From contig BLLK01000022.1 of NCBI GenBank assembly GCA_021927905.1, forward strand, positions 868,001 through 932,000: a stretch of DNA of 64,000 nucleotides. Reading direction: 5' to 3'. Both the position numbers and the translations under genes were made by a program. Source of the DNA: Chaetoceros tenuissimus. Taxonomy: Eukaryota > Bacillariophyta > Thalassiosirophyceae > Chaetocerotales > Chaetocerotaceae. Below, piece after piece: positions 18,713-28,045 of this stretch (position 1 is its first letter; every line of letters starts with the position of its first letter). Below the pieces are notes generated by a model. That model was not told the DNA's origin, ran no database searches, and saw only the letters and a list, made by a program, of their open reading frames with translations.

Positions 18713-20260
18713 ATGACAGCTCATCTCCGACACTCTCCTAGAAAAGGAAGAAGAGATAGAGTTGAGGAAATGGAAGTACCTTCGTCCCCTGGTAGAAAAG
18801 AGAAGGCATCGCCTAAACTTTTACCTCCTTTGCTTGTCTTGTGTTTGTGTGCACTGGTATTTTTCTACAACGCTATACTTCCAATTGCTCATGAATATAA
18901 GAATTCAGGGGCAGATGTAGAATTGAATGATATGAAACCTTCTTCAAATATCAATGTATCTCTAGCTGAAAAAGATGATAAAGCTTCAGATACCAATCCT
19001 ATATATGTGGAAGAACCTATAATAGAAAAGAAGAAATTGTTACGAACTAGGAACAGCAAAAGTGAAGATCGAGAAAAGACCAAAAGTTTTCAAAGTGCTA
19101 ATGAGTGCCAACTAGGCATGGAAAAATACCTATACCCAAAAATATATGACTGGGTTATTCAGAAAGTTCCAATAGCAGTGAATGTGAAGGTTGTTGAAAA
19201 TCAATATCATGTAATTTTCAACACAGGATATATTGATCCTGACACATGGTATAATGCAGAATATAGATGCAATGGACACAACGAGACGGCAATAGTTATG
19301 TCGGCAACTAAACCTGGGAAAGGTAACGTGGTGGTTCAATGTCCCATCGAGATAAAATACAATGAAACAATGTTGGATACTGTGTCGGTAGTTCCAAAGG
19401 ATGGCAATGTGACAATATATGAAATGCAAAGGTTTGTAGAATGTGAAAAAATGGATATACAAGACTATTCTCCAAAAAATGCGTCTATTGGTCTTTGTAC
19501 TAGTATCGCTGGTACAGGAAGGATACGAGATATTGCTCATGAATGGGCAGTTTATCATAGGCTACTTGGAGTAGATCATACATGGATTTATATAAATTCA
19601 GACTGGGATGATGGAAAACATCCAAAGAAGTCGTACATTTCCTGGATTCCATACAATCTCAATATCAAAGCCTATAAATTTGAAAAAAGGCCCTGGACTC
19701 AGCGATCGGAATTTTTTCGCGTGACATCGCAAGTTGAATGTGTACTAAGAGCCAGAAGAATGGGTATGGATTGGATAATATTTACAGACATAGATGAGTA
19801 TGTACAAATAAACAACGTAGAAAACAACACTGAAGGAGTACCAGATTTGAAGTATCTCTTGGACACATACTACAAAAACGAGAAGGATGATATAGGGGGG
19901 TTGGTCATGAACAGCATTCCTTTTGGGAATAACCTAATCGTAGAGAAGGATCCAAAGAAAGAATTATTCATTGACCATGTATATCGGCATAAAAAAGATC
20001 CTCAAGACCAAACATGGACAAGGTGGAAGCAGATAGTTAATCCTCAAAATGTTCATAGCTACGCAATCCATTGGCTTGGAGGAGGGTCAAACTTAAAAGA
20101 AGTTCGCCTGAACCCAAATAATGTTCGTATCAATCACTACAAAGAAACCAATAAAGGTGTCGGTGTTTTTCAAGCTAAAAACGAAACTGAGCTAGTACTA
20201 GATTCTGCTCTCGCTGAAAGATTTCATGATAAGTTACTTGCTGCCATCGCTGAGGAGTAA
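18713..20260 (+). CDS. Type II membrane glycosyltransferase, GT92 family
   Basis: 515 aa, single exon. A basic cytosolic N terminus precedes a signal anchor (LLPPLLVLCLCALVFFYNAILPIA) at ~41-64, then a stem region and a lumenal catalytic domain. The GT92/DUF23 core starts near residue 260: GLCTSIAGTGRIRDIAHEWAVYHRLLGVDHTWIYINSD, followed by WTQRSEFFRVTSQVECVLRARRMGMDWIIFTDIDEYV. DIDEY carries the DxD-type metal/nucleotide-sugar site near residue 363. Later HVYRHKKDP and a His/Asn-rich C terminus complete the fold. Several NxT/S sequons are present. Known GT92 enzymes transfer galactose (for example plant galactan synthase). Here the acceptor is unknown; a Golgi role in wall or glycoprotein synthesis is likely. 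A relic of its 3' end lies at ~22064. Confidence 0.85.
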   Translation: MTAHLRHSPRKGRRDRVEEMEVPSSPGRKEKASPKLLPPLLVLCLCALVFFYNAILPIAHEYKNSGADVELNDMKPSSNINVSLAEKDDKASDTNPIYVEEPIIEKKKLLRTRNSKSEDREKTKSFQSANECQLGMEKYLYPKIYDWVIQKVPIAVNVKVVENQYHVIFNTGYIDPDTWYNAEYRCNGHNETAIVMSATKPGKGNVVVQCPIEIKYNETMLDTVSVVPKDGNVTIYEMQRFVECEKMDIQDYSPKNASIGLCTSIAGTGRIRDIAHEWAVYHRLLGVDHTWIYINSDWDDGKHPKKSYISWIPYNLNIKAYKFEKRPWTQRSEFFRVTSQVECVLRARRMGMDWIIFTDIDEYVQINNVENNTEGVPDLKYLLDTYYKNEKDDIGGLVMNSIPFGNNLIVEKDPKKELFIDHVYRHKKDPQDQTWTRWKQIVNPQNVHSYAIHWLGGGSNLKEVRLNPNNVRINHYKETNKGVGVFQAKNETELVLDSALAERFHDKLLAAIAEE

Positions 20261-20446
20261 TGACAAAAAAAATGATTAGTATTGAGTTTTGGTTCCTTTC
20301 GGAATATATCATCTCGAAAGCAACAATTCATTGAAATTCAAAATTGTTTTTAAGTTGTCTCATTTAATAGTTTCGGAATCATTATATTGATACATTCACA
20401 CTCGTGCCATCAAGTTGCATCCATAAAATAATAAATTAATGTTGCC

Positions 20447-21946
20447 TTACAGATCAGGTCCAGCAGAAATAGCACCTAGACTCAAAAGATACTCTATAAG
20501 TGGGTGATCTTCATCGTGTGACTCTTGTGCGATATCCAATGGGGTCTGCCCATTCTTTGAAAACCCTGTCTGTTGATTGATGTCAGCACCTGCCTTCTCT
20601 ACTAGTGTACGGACTACTTCTGTATGTCCACTTCTGACAGCTTCATGTAGTGGTGCCCAGCCATTAATATCTCTCTGATGAATCATATCCTTTTTCTTGT
20701 CCAGAATATCAAGTATCGTGTCAATGTCACCATTTGTTGCAGCGGTGTGAGCTTTTGTCTGGCCATCCCACTCTTGACCTTCAATTTCATTTTCTCTCCT
20801 CCAAATGAACCACTCTTCAGAACCTTTAAGAATGTATGGTGGCAAACCCTCTTCATGATGTTCATCATACTTTTCATACACATCTTCAGACACACCCATT
20901 TTCGCATTGTGTCGAAGTGAATGCCCTATAGGCTCGAAATGAATGAAAATATTTGCAAAGTGTCTTCCCTTCAACGGGAACGGACGACCGTGTAGAACAC
21001 TATGTGACTCGTAAAGTACCATGTCACCCTATTGTTATTGAAACAAGAAAGCAATGAGAATACATACTATTTACGGATGATATTCCATATAACAATGACT
21101 CATACTTCATACTACACTTACCGGCTCCATTGTTACATTGTAAGCTCTTCCGTCGTGTCCATAAACTTCAATTGGCCAAGGTTCATCTACATCTTGATCC
21201 ACGTTGATAATAGCACTTGAAACCAATGGCATTCTATCAACGTGTGTTGCCAACATTGATCCCTCAGTATAAACACGAATACCGTACATGGAACATTCTT
21301 GAAGTTCTTCTCCTGTCCACTCCTGCAGTGTAGATTTTGCTGCATCCCAAATTGCCTTTTTCAGACGATATCCTCCCCCTCTAAGATTCGAATTTTCAAC
21401 TGCGACCATGTAGCTAGGACTATCCCAGTAATTCACATAACTATTTCCTTTTGACCAATCTTCTAGGTTCCAGCTCTCCTTTTCTTTGTTAGCTTGCCAA
21501 AAGTCGCTAATCAGTTTCCAAACAGAAGGAGGAGTCTTGATCTTTTTAAAACCAATGTCTGTATAATTTTGCATGCTTTGTGGCTGTCTCAAATTCGTTT
21601 CAATACGATCATCTTCCGAAATGTCACAGGTATTCTTTGGCTTTTTATATTTATCTCGACAGCCCTGCAAGTATTCATCATATCTTCTCTGTGTATCACC
21701 TAGATACTGAATAGGCATATCTTTATACTCTGACGGTGTAGGGTTATTCACTGGATCAACATTATGCGGGAGCCATGGATAATTTGTGCTCACTTTAGAC
21801 TTGTGTATTGGAAAAGAAAGACCTACACCGTAGTTCAAAGTCCCGTCTTCTTCAATACTAGAAGTGGCACTGGTGAGCGCAATTGTCCATGCAGATAAGG
21901 TAAAGATCAGATTCTTCATGTTACTATTCAAACTTTTCAATCCCAA
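20447..21946 (-). CDS. Secreted prolyl-4-hydroxylase-like oxygenase with ankyrin repeats, copy A (one intron)
   Basis: Exons on the minus strand are 21946..21122 and 21028..20447, encoding 468 aa. The 93-nt intron (21029..21121) has GTAAGTG and CAATAG ends and falls between codons in ...MEP|GDMVLYES. The N terminus has a hydrophobic signal-like stretch (MKNLIFTLSAWTIALTSATS). The 2OG-Fe(II) oxygenase core includes the HxD pair in LATHVDRMP and a distal His in SVLHGRPFPLKGRH, whose basic residues would bind 2-oxoglutarate. Ankyrin repeats fill the last ~105 residues (TAATNGDIDTILDIL, GWAPLHEAVRSGHTEVVRTLVEKAGADIN). Compared with copy B it lacks ten residues after EDVYEKY. Signal peptide plus ankyrin repeats is an unusual pairing. 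Prolyl hydroxylation of secreted proteins is the likely role. Confidence 0.85.
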
Positions 21947-22063
21947 GGAATGAGAAGAGTTGTTTCAATTAATTATGTGAAGAAGAAACTCACTTGTTCA
22001 ATCTCAAGGAACAAGTAGAGTTCATTCAATTATTTTGTGATATTATCTACCTTGGTACCTTGG

Positions 22064-22121
22064 TGATAAGTTGCTTGTTGCCATCGCTGTAATAAAAGTG
22101 ACAAAAATAAGCATTGAGTTT
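22064..22121 (+). pseudogene. Relic of the GT92 gene 3' end
   Basis: Bases from 22064 (GATAAGTTGCTTGTTGCCAT and onward) align with the last codons and start of the 3' flank of the GT92 gene at about 20229..20289 (GATAAGTTACTTGCTGCCAT and onward), with a few substitutions and a small deletion around the stop. The alignment resumes at 22414 after an insertion. This shows that the 3' end of GT92 was duplicated together with the P4H gene and then decayed. Confidence 0.65.
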
Positions 22122-22413
22122 GTTTGGATGCGCATTATTTGATGATCATGGAAGTTAGAAAGACGTTAGGAATGTTCGATGGAACAATGACGACTTGTTT
22201 AGATTTATCTTTACTTTCATAGATTACTCTTACTGTCTAATTGAACGATCTAATTAATCAATTATTTGATACGATTGTTTAACATGATCAATTATGAATA
22301 TATATTACAAAAACAAAATAAAAATAAAAGCTCACCATGGTATTGAGTGAAAAACAATATTGTTACTTAGTGGTCTTATGAAAACGATAATATTGAAAGG
22401 GAGCTTCCAAACA
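22122..22413. mobile_element. MITE-like 292-bp insertion with 6-bp target duplication
   Basis: Compared with the parental flank at 20284, which reads ATTGAGTTTTGGTTCC, the duplicated flank is interrupted by 292 bases bracketed by GAGTTT (22116..22121 and 22414..22419). The insert starts GTTTGGATGCGC and ends GGGAGCTTCCAAACA, giving short imperfect inverted termini (GTTTGGA). It is AT-rich and has no reading frame of note. The empty site in the parental copy makes the insertion call strong even though the terminal repeats are short. Confidence 0.65.
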
Positions 22414-22735
22414 GAGTTTTGGTTCCTTTCGGAATGCATTATCTTTATAATAGCAACGATTCAAAATCATTCAAAATAATTTGATCTTGATTTATTCAGT
22501 AGTTATGAAACCCTTATATTTTTTAAGACATGCCCATAATCACTTTCCCTCCAATTTGCTTCAACATAGATGGGGGGATATTTTCACACAAGGGGGTCAT
22601 ATTTCGGAAGCCTTTTTGAGCCACTCAAATGTAGTAAGTATGGACAACATTGAACATGAACTTCATAATCATCAACCAAAAGATCTGACAGAAAAGATAC
22701 AATCATCACTGTAGGATTATTCACACTTTGTAAAT

Positions 22736-24073
22736 ATGACTTCCTTGCCTGAACCTGATCCCTCACTCTCATATCTGACGCCACAACCTGCTCTCAAAGG
22801 GCAAACTCTGTTTTTAGGTGGAGAGTTGGGAGCGGACGATCGGATTTATTGTATTCCTGGACATAACTCTAGAGTTATGGTGATTGATCCTACCACTGAT
22901 CAATGTGTACAAATAGGCCCAGAATATCAGGGAAAATTCAAGTGGCTGAGAGGTATCCAGGCATGTAATGGGGTAGTATATGGCTTACAATGTCATAGTC
23001 CAGAAGTTTTACGAATAGATGCAACAGCTTTGGAGAAAGTACATGGTCGGGACAAAGAAGCAAATCCTGATCTTGCAGATTATTTGGATAAACATGTAAA
23101 GATATCGACTATTTCAGTACCATATGATATATTCTTTGAAGATCCAGAAGAAGCAAAGAAAGAAAAAGATATGATTTGGAAATATCATGGGGGCGCTATA
23201 TCTCCAATAGATAATTGTATTTACTGTATACCACAGTCTGCAACTCGGGTTTTACGCATAGATCCTGTCAACGACAAATGCGAATTTGTCGGTCCGAAAC
23301 TAGAAGGTAAATACAAATGGTATGGTGGACTAGCAGCAAAAGATGGTTGTGTTTATGGCATTCCGCATAACAGTGGCTCTGTACTACGAATATGGCCAAA
23401 GGTTGTAGGTGACGATGTCAAAGTGGAAGTAACATTACATGGAGATTTTGGCGAAAATTCACATCAATGGCATGGAGCAGGAATGTGCTCAGATGGAAAT
23501 ATAGTGTGTATTCCAAACAATGTAAGCAAAGTGCTCATGATTAGACCAGCTGAGAAAGGGCATGAAGAGGTTGGACCTAAATTGGAGATTATAGGTGATG
23601 AGGACGTTGTTGGTACCGGTGACAATGCAGGTCGAAGAGATAGAAAATACAAGTATCTTGGAGCTATGAGTGATACCCTAAGTAATGTGTACTGTATACC
23701 ATCTGGGACAGAGAGAGTCCTCAGAGTAAATACAAGGACAAATGTTGTCGATGAAATCGGACCAAGTTTATATGAATCTGGTATGGAGAGGTTGAAACAG
23801 AATAAATGGCAAAATGGATTTTATTCGGATGTGGATACAAGTATGTATGCAATTCCACTTGCTGCTGAAACAGTATTGAAGGTTGAGCTAACGACACAAA
23901 ATCATAATAGTGATGATGAAGTTTTCCCTGTTGTGAAAACTCTTGGTTTACCGTTTGACCCTAATTCAAATCTTGCCAAGTGGGAAGGAGGTACAAAAGC
24001 ACCGAATGGAAACATGTATTGTATGCCAAATAATTTCAAGAAAGTGCTAAAAATTGAGCCAACTAGAGTGTAA
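22736..24073 (+). CDS. Beta-propeller-like repeat protein
   Basis: 445 aa, single exon. At least six repeats of about 50-60 residues are visible. Each has the pattern Tyr-Cys-Ile-Pro-x5-Val-Leu-Arg-Ile-Asp-Pro, then Ile/Val-Gly-Pro-x-Leu, then Gly-Lys-Tyr-Lys-Trp-x-Gly-Gly and a short acidic or polar turn. Examples are YCIPGHNSRVMVIDPTTDQC, YCIPQSATRVLRIDPVNDKC, CIPNNVSKVLMIRP and YCMPNNFKKVLKIEP. The periodicity fits a beta-propeller. No signal peptide or membrane segment is seen, so it is probably cytosolic. It sits between a decayed GT92 3' end and the second P4H copy, where the first duplication unit has no such gene, and it converges on that P4H with only ~43 bases between stops. Function unknown. 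Confidence 0.75.
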   Translation: MTSLPEPDPSLSYLTPQPALKGQTLFLGGELGADDRIYCIPGHNSRVMVIDPTTDQCVQIGPEYQGKFKWLRGIQACNGVVYGLQCHSPEVLRIDATALEKVHGRDKEANPDLADYLDKHVKISTISVPYDIFFEDPEEAKKEKDMIWKYHGGAISPIDNCIYCIPQSATRVLRIDPVNDKCEFVGPKLEGKYKWYGGLAAKDGCVYGIPHNSGSVLRIWPKVVGDDVKVEVTLHGDFGENSHQWHGAGMCSDGNIVCIPNNVSKVLMIRPAEKGHEEVGPKLEIIGDEDVVGTGDNAGRRDRKYKYLGAMSDTLSNVYCIPSGTERVLRVNTRTNVVDEIGPSLYESGMERLKQNKWQNGFYSDVDTSMYAIPLAAETVLKVELTTQNHNSDDEVFPVVKTLGLPFDPNSNLAKWEGGTKAPNGNMYCMPNNFKKVLKIEPTRV

Positions 24074-24116
24074 AAACATAATATAGTAACTAGAATATGA
24101 TTAAATTAATGTTACC

Positions 24117-25553
24117 TTACAGATCAGGTCCAGCAGAAATAGCACCTAGACTCAAAAGATACTCTATAAGTGGGTGATCTTCATCGTGTGACTCTTGTGC
24201 GATATCCAATGGGGTCTGCCCATTCTTTGAAAACCCTGTCTGTTGATTGATGTCAGCACCTGCCTTCTCTACTAGTGTACGGACTACTTCTGTATGTCCA
24301 CTTCTGACAGCTTCATGCAGTGGTGCCCAGCCATTAATATCTCTCTGATGAATCATATCCTTTTTCTTGTCCAGAATATCAAGTACAGTGTCAAGGTCGC
24401 CACTTCTTGCAGCGGTGTGAGCTTTTGTCTGGCCATCCCACTCTTGACCTTTAACTTGATGTCCTTTCTTCCAAATGAAATACTCCTCAGAACCTTCAAG
24501 AATGTATGCTGGCAAACCCTCTTCATGATGTTCATGTCCGCCTTGTGCATTTTTCACAGATTCTGCATACTTTTCATACACATCTTCAGACACACCCATC
24601 TTCGCATTGTGTCGAAGTGAATGCCCTATAGGCTCGAAATGAATGAAAATATTTGCAAAGTGTCTTCCCTTCAACGGGAACGGACGACCGTGTAGAACAC
24701 TATGTGACTCGTAAAGTACCATGTCACCTGGTTCCATTGTTACATTGTAAGCTCTTCCGTCGTGTCCATAAACTTCAATTGGCCAAGGTTCATCTACATC
24801 TTGATCCACGTTGATAATAGCACTTGAAACCAATGGCATTCTATCAACGTGTGTTGCCAACATTGATCCCTCAGTATAAACACGAATACCGTACATGGAA
24901 CATTCTTGAAGTTCTTCTCCTGTCCACTCCTGCAGTGTAGATTTTGCTGCATCCCAAATTGCCTTTTTCAGACGATATCCTCCCCCTCTAAGTTTTGAGT
25001 TTTCAACTGAGATCATGTAGCTAGGGCTAACCCAGTGATTCACATAACTATTTCCTTTTGACCAATTTTCTGGGTTCCAATTCTCCTTTTCTTTGTTAGC
25101 TTGCCAAAAGTCGCTAATCAGTTTCCAAACAGAAGGAGGAGTCTTGATCTTTTTAAAACCAATGTCTGTATAATTTTGCATGCTTTGAGGTTGTCTCAAA
25201 CTCATAGCAACACGATCTCTTTCCGAAATGTCACAGATATTCTTTGGCTTTTTATATTTATCTCGACAGCCCTGCAAGTATTCATCATATCTTCTCTGTG
25301 TATCACCTAGATACTGAATGGGCATATCTTTATATTCTGATGGCGTAGGGTTATTCACTGGATCAACATTATGTGGGAGCCATGGATAATTTGTGCTCAC
25401 TTTGGACTTGTGTATTGGAAAAGAAAGATCTACGCCGTAATTCAAAGTCCCGTCCTCTTCAATACTAGAAGTGGCACTGGTGAGCGCAACTGTCCATGCA
25501 GCTAAGGTAAAGATCAGATTCTTCATGTTACTATTCAAACTTTTCAATCCCAA
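24117..25553 (-). CDS. Secreted prolyl-4-hydroxylase-like oxygenase with ankyrin repeats, copy B (intronless)
   Basis: 478 aa in one uninterrupted frame, nearly identical to copy A. The signal-like N terminus is MKNLIFTLAAWTVALTSATS. Iron ligands are probably H235 and D237 (ATHVDR) and H288 (VLHGRPFPLKGRH), with K295 or R297 as the 2-oxoglutarate contact. Ankyrin repeats cover ~370-478. At the codons where copy A is interrupted, this copy reads ATG GAA CCA GGT GAC with no intron. Differences from copy A are patchy: ~250 bases downstream of that point in the minus-strand exon 1 are identical, while residues ~105-120, 155-190 and 335-375 differ. This suggests gene conversion or local selection. 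The promoter-proximal ~40 bases are also shared with copy A. Confidence 0.88.
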   Translation of the reverse strand: MGLKSLNSNMKNLIFTLAAWTVALTSATSSIEEDGTLNYGVDLSFPIHKSKVSTNYPWLPHNVDPVNNPTPSEYKDMPIQYLGDTQRRYDEYLQGCRDKYKKPKNICDISERDRVAMSLRQPQSMQNYTDIGFKKIKTPPSVWKLISDFWQANKEKENWNPENWSKGNSYVNHWVSPSYMISVENSKLRGGGYRLKKAIWDAAKSTLQEWTGEELQECSMYGIRVYTEGSMLATHVDRMPLVSSAIINVDQDVDEPWPIEVYGHDGRAYNVTMEPGDMVLYESHSVLHGRPFPLKGRHFANIFIHFEPIGHSLRHNAKMGVSEDVYEKYAESVKNAQGGHEHHEEGLPAYILEGSEEYFIWKKGHQVKGQEWDGQTKAHTAARSGDLDTVLDILDKKKDMIHQRDINGWAPLHEAVRSGHTEVVRTLVEKAGADINQQTGFSKNGQTPLDIAQESHDEDHPLIEYLLSLGAISAGPDL

Positions 25554-26740
25554 GGAATGAGAAGAGTTGTTTCAATTATTATGTGAAGAGGGAAGAAAAG
25601 AAGCCGTCCGTTGTGGCACTTCGATTCGGCCACCTCAAATTCCATCATCCAAGAAGACATAGTAGTCTTCTGGGGGTCAAAGACTGAACGGAGATTAAAC
25701 GTAACGGGGGTAGAGTCCATCCCCCCAACTCACAAGAGATAATTTATACTCATTCCCACGAAAGGAACACATTTCAAATTTTTCGAACGAACATCGTGCT
25801 GGCTAGTATGTACTTGAGTTGGAGGAAACGGCACATCCTTTCATAAAATTCTTTTTACTACATATTGATGTCTTATGATCTGGTAAATTTTATATTTTTT
25901 TTCATAACAATGGACTGATAACTGCGGTTTTCTTTTTGTATCAGAATGGATTACGACTATGATATTCAGTATGGTTTGTGAACACCAGGCCTCAAAACTG
26001 TAGGATCTATGGAACATAGGAAGGAATGCTGAAGTCTGCATTGAAAGTTTTATTCTAAAAGAGTGGTGGAATGTCAAATGAAAATATGCTGGATATCTAC
26101 ACCTAGAGGCATATATCTACACCTAGCTGCATACATGACGTTTGGATTGCGAAAAATTTTTCTAGAGGGAGACATCCGCATTAGCGAATATCCTTCAATA
26201 TAAATGTTGAAAAATATGAGCAAAAAGATTATTAAAAGCCTCTAAAACTACCATTTGTAAAAAACTCAATTTCTATACGAAATAAAATAATAGCAAGCGT
26301 TATATTTTATGCAATTTTTTCTTACATATCATTTGAATAAAATATAGGGCACAGTTTGCCTACTTAAGACCATCATCAACTCCACCATCTGCACTACGGT
26401 ACTATTCAAACGTATTTTCAGTTTTTTTCTCTATCACTTTTTTTTCTGATGGAAGAAGTAAAAGCTTCGTGGGATTAAAAGGGGGGAGAGATTTATCTGA
26501 GCTCTACCCCCGTTACATTTAATGCGCGTCCGAAATTTTCAAACCCCCTCTCTCATTTTTTCTTCGCAAGTCTAAAAAGCAAGATTGTTTCCTTTACAAG
26601 AACCAAGGCAAGAACATCAAGAAGCAATCAAAACAAGAGCACCACTCTGTGTGACGAAGACAGTAAACCAGGAAACTACCATATCTTCATTCATTTGTAC
26701 ATATCCTCTCCTCTGTCTGTACATATATATTTTCATCATC
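25554..26740. other. Intergenic with a long-spaced inverted repeat
   Basis: About 1.19 kb between head-to-head genes (P4H copy B and DP). Bases 25693..25714 and 26502..26523 are 22-bp inverted repeats (one mismatch) around a GTAACGGGGGTAGAG core, 831 bp end to end. Nothing coding is visible between them. Whether these are transposon ends or paired promoter elements is open. Confidence 0.5.
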
Positions 26741-27895
26741 ATGTATCCCATGATTCATCATCCCGTCAACCCACCTATCAAGAGAAAAATTGAACCCGCT
26801 CCGAAAACTAGTAAACGAGCACGAAAAGAGGACTTAACACCAGAAGAGATAGCATTTAACTCCAAACTCAAAGATCAAAGCTCCCTACGATTTATATCCT
26901 CTAAAGTATGCGATATCGTTGAAAAGAAAGGAACGACGACCTATAACGAAGTAGCTAATGATCTCGTTCAAGATGCACTTCAGCTTTTTCGTGGTGAATC
27001 ATATCCTGAGAAAAAGAGAAAGGATCACGAAAAGAATATCCGTAGAAGAGTGTATGATGCACTTAATGTACTGCTTGCTACTGATATTATCCAAAAGACT
27101 AAAGAAAAGGGGGATAAAGAAAAAACTATCCACTGGAGAGGCTTTCCAAAGAGCTCTTCTTTGGATCTTATAAACCTGGAGAAAGAAAAGAGTTTAGCAT
27201 TGGCTGAGATTGAGCGTAAAAAAGAGTGCTTGAGGGAATTACTGGTACAAAATATCTGCTTCCGCAATTTGGAAAAAAGAAATAAGAGGCACAGATTAGA
27301 TGAGGTTGTCCAGGAAGAGGACAAAATCGCACTACCTTTCATCGTTGTCAACACTGCTGAGAACGCAGCTATACAATGCGAAATGAGTCATGATAAAACT
27401 GACGTAATGTTTGACTTCAACATGCCTTTTGAGATCAATGATGATAATGAAATATTGAAAAGACTAGGATTGTAAGTATGATTATTTCCTGTCCTCGACT
27501 CTTTACTGCATTTTTAATTTTTATTAACTTTGTGTCTCGAATGAATTTATAGGAGTCATGCAAGTATGGAGGATCTAGAAGAAATTCTTACACCAGAAAT
27601 TTTTCAGTACTGCAAAGAGCATCAAATCATTGATTCAGTGCTGCATCAGCCACATACCTATCCAGGCTATCCGTATCATCACCATGGCTCTCATCCGCCA
27701 ATACATGACATGCCCCACTATCCACCGCCACCTTATGCAGCTGACCCTCGTACTTACGCACCTCCTCCTACACATTCTATGCCACCACATGGCTATCCCT
27801 TCTCTCACGACTATCATCACGGGTACCATCCGCATCCTCCAGCTTCAGCTCCTCTTCCAGTTCAACGTAATGATTCGACTGGGGAAGAGAATTAA
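26741..27895 (+). CDS. TFDP: E2F dimerisation partner (DP) transcription factor
   Basis: Exons 26741..27471 and 27553..27895 encode 357 aa; the 81-nt intron has GTAAGT and TTATAG ends. The DP winged-helix domain runs ~45-135: LRFISSKVCDIVEKKGTTTYNEVANDLV, then KNIRRRVYDALNVLLATDII, whose RRRVYD helix contacts the TTTSSCGC half-site. The DP/E2F dimerisation coil follows (LINLEKEKSLALAEIERKKECLRELLVQNICFRNL) with the marked-box part (ALPFIVVNTAENAAIQCEMSHDK...DDNEILKRLGL). The second exon adds EDLEEILTPEIFQYC and a tail extremely rich in His, Pro and Tyr. It would heterodimerise with E2F to control S-phase genes. The 5' frame is open upstream, but ATG 26741 is the first in-frame Met. Confidence 0.95.
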
Positions 27896-28045
27896 CTTTT
27901 CGACGTGATACGACATGCAACATCTAGACAAATGCTAAATTCATAAGTGTTTTAAAGTATAGACAGACCTAGATTATTCAATCCGTTTTTTCTTTTAGCT
28001 ATATCTCTTTCGAGATGTGTCAATGGAATCAATTGAACCAAACAA

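Larger units (their letters stand above)
21947..22735. other. Intergenic: duplicated flanks, glycosyltransferase relic and MITE-like insertion
   Basis: About 790 bases. The P4H copy A upstream sequence is followed at ~21990-22040 by a second, diverged piece of itself (CAATCTCAAGGAACAAG versus CAATCCCAAGGAATGAG). Then come a relic of the GT92 3' end (from 22064), a 292-bp insertion and more GT92 3' flank (to ~22536). The rest is the promoter of the next gene. Confidence 0.55.
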
